A stretch of 33,235 bases of DNA from Firmicutes bacterium UBA5227 (GCA_002409285.1 DHUT01000089.1:1-33235), one strand, 5' to 3'. Counted from the first letter of the stretch, positions 1-8,829 are shown. The notes: generated by a model not told the origin, from the letters alone. Numbers and translations: made by a program.

Positions 1-44
1 AATAACTAACTGTCAAACTCCCGGCATAATTTTAACCAAGCCGA

Positions 45-73
45 TTGTAATTTATATAAATAAATTGTATAAT
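45..73 (+). promoter_or_regulatory. Sigma-A-like promoter of the TIM-barrel gene
   Basis: A TTGTAA -35 element (45-50) and a perfect TATAAT -10 element (68-73) are separated by 17 bases. The gene start at 104 lies about 30 bases downstream. Seen directly by eye; not tested experimentally. Confidence 0.6.
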
Positions 74-103
74 GATAGTAAAATACGTAATATGGGAGGT
101 TAT

Positions 104-844
104 ATGGACAAATTAAATAACGATATTATGCACGACAACTACAGTCAGGCCGTTAAGGACTGCACCGAAAGTAAGGACAAAAAGTTTATACCTGCCATTG
201 AATCTGTGCTTAAGAAAAAGCCGATTCAAATGCCTAAGGAAATGTATGAAGCAAGCGGTATTAACATATTTGGGAAAAGAATTAAATCACTTATATTTAC
301 CACCGACCTTGCAATAATTAAAAATCATAATGCCGACGGAGTAATAGCAGTATATCCATTTACTCCTCAAATCGCTATAAACCAGGCTATAATAGAGGTT
401 TCTTCTGCTCCTGTGTTCGTAGGGGTAGGCGGAGGCATCACTACGGGGCAGCGTTCAATAGACATTGCAATAAACGCTGAATTAACCGGAGCCTACGGAG
501 TGGTAATGAATGCTCCGACCCCAAATGAACTGATATTCAAAATGAAGGAAAGACTTGATATACCCATAATAATTACAATTGTTTCGGAAAAAGAAGATTT
601 TGAATCAAGAATAGAGGCAGGAGCATCAATATTTAACGTTTCCGGCGGAGCCAAGACAACAAGCATAGTCAGGAAGATACGTGAAAAACACCCGTACTTT
701 CCCATAATAGCAACCGGAGGACCAAATCCGGAAAATATTAAAAATACTATTCAGGCAGGTGCTAATACAATAACATTTACACCGCCCACAACCGGTGAAC
801 TGTTCTCGGAAATAATGGACAACTACAGGGATAAGATGTTTTAA
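104..844 (+). CDS. TIM-barrel protein of unknown function (phosphate-binding barrel type)
   Basis: A 246-residue soluble protein. The start at 104 is chosen over an upstream in-frame ATG at 65 because GGGAGGT sits directly before it and because the -10 box overlaps the earlier ATG. The alternating strand/helix pattern and the glycine-rich strand ends (GVGGGITTG near residue 106, ATGGPNPENI near 204, followed by AGANTITFTPPT) are those of a (beta/alpha)8 barrel with a C-terminal phosphate-binding site, as in the ribulose-phosphate-binding and nitronate monooxygenase/IMPDH-like superfamilies. No catalytic residue set identifies the substrate. Similar proteins are often annotated only as hydrolase or barrel protein. 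It is a single gene with its own promoter and a hairpin terminator behind it, so the context gives no hint of its pathway. Function is unknown. Confidence 0.75.
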   Translation: MDKLNNDIMHDNYSQAVKDCTESKDKKFIPAIESVLKKKPIQMPKEMYEASGINIFGKRIKSLIFTTDLAIIKNHNADGVIAVYPFTPQIAINQAIIEVSSAPVFVGVGGGITTGQRSIDIAINAELTGAYGVVMNAPTPNELIFKMKERLDIPIIITIVSEKEDFESRIEAGASIFNVSGGAKTTSIVRKIREKHPYFPIIATGGPNPENIKNTIQAGANTITFTPPTTGELFSEIMDNYRDKMF

Positions 845-860
845 AATCGAATTTTAAAAA

Positions 861-903
861 ATAAAAGTATAAACCGCGAAATATCAAAGGTTTATACTTT
901 TAT
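861..903. terminator. Bidirectional intrinsic terminator
   Basis: A perfect 15-bp inverted repeat (861-875 with 889-903) with a 13-base loop lies between two convergent genes. T-rich runs follow on both strands, stronger on the minus strand. It can end both the barrel gene and the WG-repeat gene. Confidence 0.85.
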
Positions 904-926
904 TTAAAAGTAACATGAACTTCATA

Positions 927-2558
927 TTATTTTGTTGTTATTTTGACTGTACGCGTCTCTGCATTCCAGTCAGCTTTCGCATTGAAGCTTTCTGCTATGA
1001 ACCTCAGTGGCACTATTGTTCTGGAATTTTTAATTTTAGCCGGAACATCCAGCTTAACCGGTTCATTGTTTATATATCCTGTATTGTCGTCTATTTTCAG
1101 AGAAACGGTGATTTCGCCTTTCTTCCCGGAAACAGTTTTATTTGCCTCATCCCAGGTGATTTCCGCCCCAAGAGCTTCAAATACCGCCCTCATGGGAACC
1201 AGTGTCCTTGAATCTTCAATTACCGGATCGGTATCTGTAAAGTCAATAAGCGTTCCGTTCATGAATACACGAACTAATTTTCCGGCAGTGTATGCTTCGA
1301 TATTTTCAGGCTTTTTAACAAGACCTACTGCTGTTTTGTCATTGCTGTGAGCAATCAGCAGTGCATAGCCCTGATTAAACTGACTCAGATTTTCTATATG
1401 CAGAGATGATGGTATAACCTCTGCCCCGTACTTATTAAGCATTACTACATATTCATTTCGTGAAGGACCATAGGATGACAAAGCTCTCATCAGTCCGTCA
1501 CTCACGTAATCTCCTGAATAATGGCCGTACTGCCACAGAGGAGTCAGCCTTTCGCCCTTCCCGTTGATTAAAAAACTTGAGCCATATCCGTTAAGATAGT
1601 TTTGATTTTCAGAAACAACAAAAGCCGTATCTCCTATGAACGGATCCGCATCAAGGTATATTGCCGGTATTGCAAAATTCCCATCCCTGTTAATATATCC
1701 ATATTTTCCAGAGCTGTCACGCACAACTGCCATACCACCGTGGAAGCTGTTGTCTCTATATTTATTGTCTTCGGGCATAAACTTATAATCGATAACTATG
1801 TTTCCGATCCCGTCAATATAGCCTGCTTTTCCTCCCTTTACAACATATGCAAGTCCTTCGGAAAATGGTTTTGCCTCTTCATACGACATCGGAATAACAA
1901 TTTTATTTTCTTTGTCTATATATCCCCAGAGTTCAGTATCCGTACTTTGAACCGGAGCCATGCCCCCGGAAAATTGCCCTGCATTCTTATAGACCATGGG
2001 GATTACTATTTCGGATGATTTATCAATATATCCTTTATTCTCCTCATATCCTCCTATTACAGCAAGACCCTCGCTGAATTTATCTCCCAGACCGCTTAGC
2101 TTTCCCAAGGGTATTATTTCATTTCCTTCTCTGTCTATAAAACCTTCCTCCTGATCCGGCGGCGCTAACAGCCTTCCGGTATAATTAGGATCTCTGGGCA
2201 GATATTTGTATACCTTTGCCGCTCCGTCGGAAAATCCGCTAATTCCGTTATAATTTCCAAAGGTTAGTATTTTCCCGGAAGTATCAAAGCACAGAATCCC
2301 GTCAGACATATTGAGCGTAAAAATACCTTCGTTAAAATTTTCCATTGCAGAATAGGATTGTATATGATTATCCTTCAAATCCAACCACATAATATCCAGC
2401 CCCGGAAAGCTAAACCCCATTCCTGCCTCTTCCTGGTTCTCCGCAACAAGTGACTGCCCTTTCACAAATTCACTGCCATAGACCTCATAAATATTTACAG
2501 GCACAGCAGACATAAATAACGTCAGAATAAAAACTGTTAAAATACTTTTCCCTTTCAA
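927..2558 (-). CDS. Secreted WG-repeat protein with C-terminal copper amine oxidase N-like (stalk) domain
   Basis: A 543-residue exported protein. The start is a TTG at 2558: no in-frame ATG precedes the signal peptide, an in-frame TAA lies just upstream, and an AGAAGG ribosome binding site is spaced 7 bases before it. Residues 1-28 form a signal peptide (Lys-Gly-Lys followed by a hydrophobic core). Residues about 80-330 carry at least five degenerate WG repeats, recognisable as G(Y/F)ID..G..(V/I)IP followed by F..G.A.V units. Residues about 430-543 are two halves of the copper amine oxidase N-terminal-like domain (SRTLVPMRAVFEALGA and SRTIVPLRFIAESFNA), which is common at the ends of clostridial cell-surface proteins. 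Both modules are thought to mediate cell-wall or protein contacts; no enzyme is evident. It is a single gene and its ligand is unknown. Confidence 0.88.
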   Translation of the reverse strand: MKGKSILTVFILTLFMSAVPVNIYEVYGSEFVKGQSLVAENQEEAGMGFSFPGLDIMWLDLKDNHIQSYSAMENFNEGIFTLNMSDGILCFDTSGKILTFGNYNGISGFSDGAAKVYKYLPRDPNYTGRLLAPPDQEEGFIDREGNEIIPLGKLSGLGDKFSEGLAVIGGYEENKGYIDKSSEIVIPMVYKNAGQFSGGMAPVQSTDTELWGYIDKENKIVIPMSYEEAKPFSEGLAYVVKGGKAGYIDGIGNIVIDYKFMPEDNKYRDNSFHGGMAVVRDSSGKYGYINRDGNFAIPAIYLDADPFIGDTAFVVSENQNYLNGYGSSFLINGKGERLTPLWQYGHYSGDYVSDGLMRALSSYGPSRNEYVVMLNKYGAEVIPSSLHIENLSQFNQGYALLIAHSNDKTAVGLVKKPENIEAYTAGKLVRVFMNGTLIDFTDTDPVIEDSRTLVPMRAVFEALGAEITWDEANKTVSGKKGEITVSLKIDDNTGYINNEPVKLDVPAKIKNSRTIVPLRFIAESFNAKADWNAETRTVKITTK

Positions 2559-2616
2559 TTTTGCGCCTTCTCTTTGTTATATTTTCCCAATACTTCCCTT
2601 CTTGCTTATGATTTTC

Positions 2617-2648
2617 AAAAAAGCATTCATTATCTGAATGCTTTTTTT
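2617..2648 (-). terminator. Terminator of the asp23-to-coaD operon
   Basis: Inverted repeat 2617-2629 with 2635-2647, core GCATTCA/TGAATGC, 5-base loop. It is followed on the minus strand by a run of T. It lies just past the stop codon of the coiled-coil gene at 2657. Confidence 0.85.
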
Positions 2649-2656
2649 GTTGTCTT

Positions 2657-3103
2657 TTAATCTATTCCTTTTAATGAGTCTCTGTTTTGTTCTATTATGC
2701 CAATGACTTCTTTTATTTTTTCCTCAAGGCTTGATAATATTTCATCGCTATAGGTGTAGGCACCCATTTTCATATCGTTTGCTTTTCTTTCAGCATCTTC
2801 AATCAATTGTTTTGCATATTGTTGTGCTTCTCTTGTTATTTCGCTTTCTTCAACAAGGTATTTCTGCTGTTCTTTTACTTTTTCTATTAGTTCATCTGCT
2901 TCTGACTGGGCTTCGTTCAATATTCTTTGACGTTCCTTTGCAACCCAGGAAGCTCTGTTTATTTCATCAGGCATCTTTAATCTAATTTCATTTATCACCT
3001 CCAAAACTTCTTCCTTATCTATCATAACTTTATTTGATAAAGGCAACTTTGAAGCTTCTTCAATGATATCCTCGATTTTTTCCAACAGATTTAAAATATC
3101 CAT
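2657..3103 (-). CDS. Coiled-coil protein (ATPase/DivIVA-like), last gene of the operon
   Basis: A 148-residue, highly charged, mostly helical protein. The start at 3103 is chosen because a GGAGG lies 7 bases before the ATG. An upstream in-frame start would place extra residues inside coaD. Residues about 50-120 form a long Glu/Lys/Gln-rich coiled coil, reminiscent of the stalk of ATP synthase subunit b or the tail of DivIVA-like proteins. There is no membrane helix and no nucleotide-binding motif. One base separates it from the coaD stop, so it is translated from the same message. Homologues directly behind coaD in Clostridia are usually labelled ATPase or hypothetical. A structural or scaffold role is inference. 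Confidence 0.75.
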   Translation of the reverse strand: MDILNLLEKIEDIIEEASKLPLSNKVMIDKEEVLEVINEIRLKMPDEINRASWVAKERQRILNEAQSEADELIEKVKEQQKYLVEESEITREAQQYAKQLIEDAERKANDMKMGAYTYSDEILSSLEEKIKEVIGIIEQNRDSLKGID

Positions 3104-3104
3104 A

Positions 3105-3584
3105 TTAATTCCTCCCAAGTTTTTTATGAATTTCCTGTGCTGCATACTCAGGTACTAAATCTTCAAAAGCTCCTCCATGTTCCGCAACATCCTTGACCAT
3201 ACTGGAACTTAAAAAAGAATATTCCGCTGATGCAACTAAGAAGATTGTTTCCAAATCTTTATTTAAATGTTTATTTATACTTGATATGGCAAGTTCATAT
3301 TCATAGTCTGAAACTGCCCTAAGTCCTCTTACTATTAAGTTAATATTATTCCTTTCACAATAATCTACTACCAGACCTTCCGTGTAATCCACACTGACAT
3401 TATTAAGATGTTCGGTTGCTTGTCTCACCATTTCGCACCTTTCTTCAATGTCAAACCAGTATTTCTTATCAATATTATTAAACACCGTAACTACTATTTC
3501 ATCAAAATTTCTTGATATTCTGTTTATAATGTCCATATGACCCACCGTAATCGGGTCAAAACTTCCTGTGTATAGAACTTTCAT
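3105..3584 (-). CDS. coaD: Phosphopantetheine adenylyltransferase
   Basis: CoaD transfers AMP from ATP to 4'-phosphopantetheine, giving dephospho-CoA, the fourth step of coenzyme A synthesis, in the cytoplasm. The 159-residue length is typical. The N-terminal TGSFDPITVGH holds the T/HxGH nucleotidyltransferase motif. The C-terminal SSSMVK segment near residue 128 is the conserved ISSTxVR/K-type ATP loop. The ATG at 3584 overlaps the rsmD stop by one base (TGATG), with GGAGTGG upstream; a TTG one codon earlier is a less likely start. The rsmD-coaD pair is conserved across many bacteria and suggests translational coupling. Confidence 0.97.
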   Translation of the reverse strand: MKVLYTGSFDPITVGHMDIINRISRNFDEIVVTVFNNIDKKYWFDIEERCEMVRQATEHLNNVSVDYTEGLVVDYCERNNINLIVRGLRAVSDYEYELAISSINKHLNKDLETIFLVASAEYSFLSSSMVKDVAEHGGAFEDLVPEYAAQEIHKKLGRN

Positions 3585-4144
3585 CAATCCACTCCATATG
3601 TCATAATACTTATTTTTGTTCTTCCATAAATTTTCTCTTTATATTTTACCATGTGTGTGTGTATATTTTCAATTACTTTTTCAGATTTATCTGTTTCAAT
3701 TATAAGCATTCCTTCCTGTACAAGCAAGTTATTTTCAAAAATTTTTTCTGCAATATTTATTCCGCAGTTCAAATCGTAAGGAGGATCAGCAAAAATATAA
3801 TTAAATTTTCTTCCTTCTTTTGACAGGTTGGCAATAGCTTTTTCATAATCATTTATTAATATTTTTGCCCTATCGTTGAATTTGCACAATTCAAGGTTTT
3901 TTTTCACATAGCTGAGACTTTTATGAGATGTATCGACAAAGTAACACTCTCCTGCACCTCTTGCAAGAAATTCTATTCCAACACCGCCGGAACCTGAAAA
4001 TAAATCCAATACAATTGAATCTTCGTCAATATAACCCAACATGTTAAATATTGCTTCCTTAATTTTGTCGCTGGTGGGTCTCACTGCCATACCTTCCGGT
4101 GCATACAGCTTCATACCCTTGTTAGTTCCGGATATTATTCTCAT
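3584..4144 (-). CDS. rsmD: 16S rRNA (guanine966-N2)-methyltransferase
   Basis: RsmD methylates G966 of 16S rRNA in the small ribosomal subunit, using S-adenosylmethionine. The 186-residue protein begins with the family signature MRIISGTNKG. It carries the SAM-binding motif DLFSGSGGVGIEFL at 47-60 and the catalytic DPPY motif at 120-123. It sits between recG and coaD, in the order commonly seen in Firmicutes. It overlaps coaD by one base and starts nine bases after the recG stop, so it is clearly part of the same message. Confidence 0.96.
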   Translation of the reverse strand: MRIISGTNKGMKLYAPEGMAVRPTSDKIKEAIFNMLGYIDEDSIVLDLFSGSGGVGIEFLARGAGECYFVDTSHKSLSYVKKNLELCKFNDRAKILINDYEKAIANLSKEGRKFNYIFADPPYDLNCGINIAEKIFENNLLVQEGMLIIETDKSEKVIENIHTHMVKYKEKIYGRTKISIMTYGVD

Positions 4145-4153
4145 GACTACCTC

Positions 4154-6208
4154 TTAATTAAATACTATTGTTTCATCCTTAAATAAATTTAGTATTGCAT
4201 TTTTCAAATTTCTATAATCGCTCCCCGTGAGCCGTGGATTTTCTTCAATTATTTTTCTTGATATATTCTGAACGTTTTGGACAACTTCCACATCACTTAC
4301 AATATTTTGCCACATATACTCGTTATACCCAAACAATCCATGCTGTTGGATGCCGAAAAAGTTTCCCGGTCCCCTGATTTTTAAATCTTCTTCCGCTATT
4401 ACAAAACCATTATCGGTATTTTTTAATATATTCATCCTGTCAGCAGATTTTTTTGACCTGCTCTCATTTACAAGTATACAATATGACTTATATTTGCCAC
4501 GACCAACTCTTCCTCTAAGCTGATGAAGCTGAGCCAAACCGAATCTTTCGGCATTTAAAACCATCATAATTGAAGCATTTGGCACATTAACTCCTACCTC
4601 GATAACAGTAGTGGATACTAATACATTTATTTTTCCCTCATAAAATTTATTTATGATTTCTTCTTTTTCCCCACTGTTCATTTTACCATGCAAAAGTCCA
4701 ATGTCATAGCCGGAAAAATTGGTTTTCTTAAGTTCTTCAAATATCTTTATAGCAGAATCAAGCTCCAGGCTTTCGGATTCTTCAATTAGAGGAGCAACTA
4801 TGTAAGCCTGTCTTCCTGCATCTACCTGCCTTTTAATAAACTTATAAGCTTTTTCTTTATCCCTGCCTTTGATTATATCTGTGGTTATTTTTTGCCTTCC
4901 CGGAGGCTGTTCATCAATTATGGAGATATCCAAATCCCCATAAATCATTAATGCCAATGTCCTGGGTATTGGTGTTGCTGTCATGACAAGTATATCAGTA
5001 TTTTTTCCCTTACCGGAAAGTCTTCCTCTTTGCCTTACACCAAACCGATGCTGTTCATCGGTTACAACCAGCCCGATATTCTTAAATTCAACTGTGTCTT
5101 CTATCAAGGCATGTGTTCCAACTATTATGTCTATTTCACCATTTTTAAGTTTTTCCAATATTTCTTTTTTATCTCTTGCCCTGATGGATCCGGATAAAAA
5201 TGCAACGCTTACGGGAATATCTGCCATAGTTAGGTATTCCTTAATAGTTTCATAATGCTGCATGGCTAAAATTTCTGTCGGAGCCATCATAGAAGCCTGA
5301 TATCCTGAATTAACTGCAGTTAGAAGGGCATATATTGCCACAATAGTTTTCCCTGAACCCACATCTCCCTGCACCAATCGATTCATAGGTTTAGATAAAG
5401 TCATATCTTTTTTTATTTCATCTATAACCTTAATCTGAGCATTAGTAAGTTTGTATGGTATGGAACCCAAAAGCTTGTCCGACAAAAAAGTATCCTTTAT
5501 TTCATTACCTGTGGAGCCATTCCTTAAGCTGATTTTTAAAGACATTAGTCCTAACTGCATTATTAACAGCTTTTCATAGGCGACAGTTTTTTTCGCCATA
5601 GAATACTTCCTGCCATTCTCAGGAAAATGCAGGTTTTTAATTGCATTTTTTTTAGACATAAGCTCATATTCAGAACGTATTTCATCAGGAAGCACATTTT
5701 CTATTTTTTCATAGTATGTTTCCAGAGCGGTTTTCATTAGTTTAGTAAGCTCATTGTTTGAAATACCGAAGGTAAGACCGTAAACCGGAGTTATTTTATT
5801 AGCCTTCCAGTCATCTTGGCAAAACTCAATTTCCGGATTTGTCATTTCAAACTTACCGTATGCGGATTTTACAATTCCGAACACATAGTATGTTTCTCCT
5901 TCAATGAGTTTTTCCATCAGGAAGTCCTGATTAAAAAAGGTGAGGGTTATAAATCCGGTGTCATCCTTGCCTATGGCTTTAATAATGGACATATTTTTTT
6001 TGATTCTTGTTTTTTTAGGTTCTTCAAACAATTTTACCTTCAGCAGACATTTTAAGCTGTCGCCGAGTTCATTAATTTTTTTCACAGTTCTTCTGTCTTC
6101 ATATTTAACCGGAAAATAATTTATCAGATCTTCTATAGAAAATATATTCAATTTATTCAGTTTAGCTGCTCTTGCAGGTCCGACTCCCTTCAAATACTGA
6201 ATATCCAT
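4154..6208 (-). CDS. recG: ATP-dependent DNA helicase RecG
   Basis: RecG remodels stalled replication forks and branch-migrates Holliday junctions. The N-terminal wedge/OB region leads into two RecA-like domains with Walker A GDVGSGKT (about 281-288), the DEQH box (about 384-387), the MTATPIPRT motif, and the QLRGRVGRG motif VI. The start is uncertain. The ATG at 6208 gives 684 residues, close to the family norm, begins with the conserved MDIQYLKGVGP, and has AGGGAA upstream. The longest frame starts at 6283 and would add 25 residues, but has no visible ribosome binding site. It is followed after nine bases by rsmD. Confidence 0.95.
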   Translation of the reverse strand: MDIQYLKGVGPARAAKLNKLNIFSIEDLINYFPVKYEDRRTVKKINELGDSLKCLLKVKLFEEPKKTRIKKNMSIIKAIGKDDTGFITLTFFNQDFLMEKLIEGETYYVFGIVKSAYGKFEMTNPEIEFCQDDWKANKITPVYGLTFGISNNELTKLMKTALETYYEKIENVLPDEIRSEYELMSKKNAIKNLHFPENGRKYSMAKKTVAYEKLLIMQLGLMSLKISLRNGSTGNEIKDTFLSDKLLGSIPYKLTNAQIKVIDEIKKDMTLSKPMNRLVQGDVGSGKTIVAIYALLTAVNSGYQASMMAPTEILAMQHYETIKEYLTMADIPVSVAFLSGSIRARDKKEILEKLKNGEIDIIVGTHALIEDTVEFKNIGLVVTDEQHRFGVRQRGRLSGKGKNTDILVMTATPIPRTLALMIYGDLDISIIDEQPPGRQKITTDIIKGRDKEKAYKFIKRQVDAGRQAYIVAPLIEESESLELDSAIKIFEELKKTNFSGYDIGLLHGKMNSGEKEEIINKFYEGKINVLVSTTVIEVGVNVPNASIMMVLNAERFGLAQLHQLRGRVGRGKYKSYCILVNESRSKKSADRMNILKNTDNGFVIAEEDLKIRGPGNFFGIQQHGLFGYNEYMWQNIVSDVEVVQNVQNISRKIIEENPRLTGSDYRNLKNAILNLFKDETIVFN

Positions 6209-6305
6209 ATCAAGCATTTCCCTAACCGCCCTCATGTTTTTTAACTGATAATTAAAGCGGAACGACACAGGCCGTTCCAACATTAAAAATCGTTCAGCAA
6301 TTGTT

Positions 6306-7919
6306 TTACTCTACCGAAATTATATAATAATAAAGCGGCTGTCCGCCGTAGATTATTTCCACATCACACTCTTCAGCTATTTCTTCTATCTTTTGTTTTA
6401 AGCCCTCAGCCTTGTTTTTATCCACATTGTCTCCATAAAACAATGTAATAAGGAAGCTGTCTTCATCAACCATTTTTTTAATAAGCTCCAGAGTCTGTTC
6501 TTCGGGATTATTGCCATGTGCCACTATATTGCCTTCACTCAGGGCTATTATTTCGTCTTTTTTGATTTCCATATCATCAAATACGGTATCTCTTACCGCA
6601 TAGGTAACCTGACCGGTTTTTACATCTTTAACAGCATCTGTCATTGACTTAATGTTTTCTTCGGGACTGCTTTCTTCCTTAAATGCCAGCATGGCCGTGA
6701 TTCCTTGAGGTATGCTCTTGCTTGGAACTACATAAAGGTTCTTATCCGACATTTCTTTAGCCTGAGTTGCTGCAAGAATAATATTTCCGTTGTTTGGAAG
6801 TATAATGATATGGTCAGCATTGATATTCTTTGTTGCATCCAGTATATCTTCAGTACTTGGGTTCATAGTCTGTCCCCCGGATAAAAACGCATCAACATTT
6901 AAATCAGTAAACACTTTTTTAATTCCATCTCCGGTTCCAATTGAAACAAAACCATACTTCTTTTTCTCATGACTTTTTGAATTTTTCTTTCTTTCTCTGA
7001 ACTGTTCCTTCATATTGTCAATTTTTATTTTATAAAGTTCTCCGTATTTAACAGCAATTGCCAATATTTGTCCCGGATTATTTGTATGAATGTGCGTTTT
7101 TATTAATTTTTCATCACCTACACAAACAATGGAATCACCTTTATCATAGATTTTACTTAAAAATTCTTCGGCACTTTTTACAGGATTTTTAATAAAAAAT
7201 TCTGTACAGTAAGTAAATATTATCTCATCCTCACTTGAAAAGCCCATAACTTCTTTTTCTGTTTCAATAACATTGTGTTCAATCTTTTCCTGTTTTATTT
7301 CAACACCCTTTAATGCTGCCAAAGCACCTTCAAAAAGGAATACAAGACCCTTCCCTCCGGAATCTACAACATCAGCCTGCTTTAGAACCTTAAGCATTTC
7401 AGGAGTTCTGTCCAGTGTGCTTTTAGCCTGTTCTAACAGACTTTCAAGGAACAAGACTACATCCTCATATTCTTCATAGGTCGACATTGCTTTTTCAGCG
7501 GTCTCTCTGGCAACTGTAAGAATTGTTCCCTCCACAGGCTTCATAACTGCCTTGTATGCCGTATCGGAAGCACATTTGAATGATTCGGCGATTATTTTAC
7601 AATCAATTTTTATGGATCCATCAAGTCCTTTTGCCATCCCTCTGAACAACTGTGATAATATTACACCTGAGTTACCTCTTGCTCCCATCAGCGAACCATT
7701 TGCGGCTGCTTCAGCAAGATGGGCAACTGTACTTTCGTTAAGGCTGCTTATTTCTTTCATTGCGGACTGCACGGTAAGATTCATGTTTGTGCCCGTATCT
7801 CCGTCAGGAACAGGAAATACATTCAGGGAATCCACTATTGACTTGTTATTTTCCAAATTTGCAGCAGCGCCCAAAAGCATTTTCTTAAATGCAACATTAT
7901 CAATATATTTAACTACCAT
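6306..7919 (-). CDS. fakA: DAK2-domain fatty acid kinase (FakA/YloV family)
   Basis: FakA phosphorylates fatty acids held by a FakB (DegV-family) carrier, feeding exogenous fatty acids into phospholipid synthesis. The 537-residue protein has the DhaL/DAK2 kinase domain at the N terminus, with the metal/ATP motif VPDGDTGTN (37-45) and a second glycine loop VDSGGKG near 190. The FakA middle and C-terminal domains (DUF1949/YloV-like) follow. The start has GAGGAGG in front of it. No fakB gene is in the window, so its carrier must be elsewhere. The asp23-fakA-recG order is the standard Firmicute arrangement. The fatty-acid role is family knowledge, not read from this sequence. Confidence 0.92.
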   Translation of the reverse strand: MVVKYIDNVAFKKMLLGAAANLENNKSIVDSLNVFPVPDGDTGTNMNLTVQSAMKEISSLNESTVAHLAEAAANGSLMGARGNSGVILSQLFRGMAKGLDGSIKIDCKIIAESFKCASDTAYKAVMKPVEGTILTVARETAEKAMSTYEEYEDVVLFLESLLEQAKSTLDRTPEMLKVLKQADVVDSGGKGLVFLFEGALAALKGVEIKQEKIEHNVIETEKEVMGFSSEDEIIFTYCTEFFIKNPVKSAEEFLSKIYDKGDSIVCVGDEKLIKTHIHTNNPGQILAIAVKYGELYKIKIDNMKEQFRERKKNSKSHEKKKYGFVSIGTGDGIKKVFTDLNVDAFLSGGQTMNPSTEDILDATKNINADHIIILPNNGNIILAATQAKEMSDKNLYVVPSKSIPQGITAMLAFKEESSPEENIKSMTDAVKDVKTGQVTYAVRDTVFDDMEIKKDEIIALSEGNIVAHGNNPEEQTLELIKKMVDEDSFLITLFYGDNVDKNKAEGLKQKIEEIAEECDVEIIYGGQPLYYYIISVE

Positions 7920-7931
7920 TTTTTCCTCCTC

Positions 7932-8288
7932 TTATTTTTGTACTCTGACACCTTGTACAAAAATATTTACATTATCTACACAAACTCCTGAAAAAGTTTC
8001 AACGCTGTACTTAATTCTTGAAATTATGTTATCTGCAACAGCTGATATCTTAACTCCATACTGCAATACTATATATAAATCTATGTTTATTTTGTCATCT
8101 ATCGTAGTTACTTTTATACCCTTTGTTAGCTGTTCCATTTTCAGAAGCTCAAATATTCCCTGAGTTGCATTCCTGGAAGCCATTCCCACAACGCCGTAAC
8201 ATTCCATTGCTGCTAATCCCGCCAATGTTGCAAGTGCCTGGTCATCTATGGTTATACCACCATTTTCATTTAACATATTAACTGACAT
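7932..8288 (-). CDS. Asp23/Gls24 family envelope stress protein
   Basis: A 118-residue Asp23-family protein. The family signature is visible: an early ITIDDQALATLAGLAA segment, an ECYGVVGMASR segment, and a C-terminal V.NVNIFVQGVR stretch. Members of this family associate with the membrane and the cell envelope, and this one sits upstream of fakA as in Bacillus yloU. It is the first gene of the unit that runs to the terminator at 2617. The start at 8288 has a GGGAGGT ribosome binding site, and a promoter lies at 8340-8368. Its exact biochemical role is not known. Confidence 0.93.
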   Translation of the reverse strand: MSVNMLNENGGITIDDQALATLAGLAAMECYGVVGMASRNATQGIFELLKMEQLTKGIKVTTIDDKINIDLYIVLQYGVKISAVADNIISRIKYSVETFSGVCVDNVNIFVQGVRVQK

Positions 8289-8339
8289 ACATTACCTCCC
8301 ATATTTTAATTTCTTAAATTTTATTTAATGAGTTTATAT

Positions 8340-8368
8340 ATTATAACCTTTTTGTCTTAATTTTACAA
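8340..8368 (-). promoter_or_regulatory. Promoter of the asp23-fakA-recG-rsmD-coaD unit
   Basis: On the minus strand, TTGTAA (8363-8368) and TATAAT (8340-8345) are 17 bases apart. It is divergent from the rpmB promoter about 60 bases away. Read by eye. Confidence 0.65.
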
Positions 8369-8426
8369 ATAAAATTCCAGGACGTTCTTTCGCCATTTTT
8401 TTTATTATACTAATTTAAATTTAATA

Positions 8427-8455
8427 TTGCAATATTTATATTTTAATGGTAGAAT
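8427..8455 (+). promoter_or_regulatory. Promoter of rpmB
   Basis: TTGCAA (8427-8432) and TAGAAT (8450-8455) with a 17-base spacer. This leaves an untranslated leader of about 80 bases before the rpmB start at 8540. Confidence 0.6.
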
Positions 8456-8539
8456 TAAAAAGTTAAATTGTTAAGCAGAATATCTCTGTTTACATGGAAA
8501 ATAAAAACGGAATGTTTTAAATAAATGGGAGGTGTAAGT

Positions 8540-8731
8540 ATGGCTAAATTTTGTGAAGTATGTGGAAAAGGAACTATATCAGGCAACAGCATAACACATT
8601 CTGACAGAAAAATAAGAAGAACATGGAAGCCAAACGTAAGAAGAATTAATGTTTTGGAAAATGGAGTTTCTACAAAAAAATTTGTTTGTACAAGATGTAT
8701 GAGATCCGGAAAAGTACAACGTGCTATATAA
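8540..8731 (+). CDS. rpmB: 50S ribosomal protein L28
   Basis: L28 is a small, basic protein of the large ribosomal subunit. The 63-residue product has the typical start MAKFCEVCGKG and the core segment RRTWKPNVRR. Two CxxC pairs (CEVC at the N terminus and CTRC near the C terminus) mark the zinc-binding form of L28. The start at 8540 is chosen because GGGAGGTG precedes it; an in-frame ATG at 8525 would sit inside that ribosome binding site. It is transcribed divergently from asp23, as in many Firmicutes, and is closed by its own terminator. Confidence 0.97.
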   Translation: MAKFCEVCGKGTISGNSITHSDRKIRRTWKPNVRRINVLENGVSTKKFVCTRCMRSGKVQRAI

Positions 8732-8738
8732 GGCAATA

Positions 8739-8767
8739 AATAGTGGCTGTTAAGCCATTATTTTTTT
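8739..8767 (+). terminator. Terminator of rpmB
   Basis: A 10-bp stem with one G-U pair (8739-8748 with 8753-8762), a 4-base loop, and a run of T to 8767. It lies eight bases after the rpmB stop. Confidence 0.85.
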
Positions 8768-8772
8768 ACGGC

Positions 8773-8801
8773 AAAAAATACTGACCACCCTGTAAGTCAG
8801 T
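8773..8801 (-). terminator. Probable terminator of the small membrane protein gene
   Basis: The inverted repeat ACTGAC/GTCAGT (8780-8785 with 8796-8801) has a 10-base loop. On the minus strand it is followed by A and six T. The stem is only 6 bp, so it may be weak. Confidence 0.5.
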
Positions 8802-8829
8802 TTATTTAGCCCCCGTTTTTCAGGGTATT

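Noticed and set aside
1..10. AATAACTAAC at the left edge recurs near 32806-32815
   Set aside because: Ten AT-rich bases can recur by chance in 33 kb, and the flanks do not match. It is not evidence of an element end.
8455..8736. A 93-codon minus-strand frame opposite rpmB
   Set aside because: It is antisense to L28, crosses the rpmB promoter region, and has no ribosome binding site.
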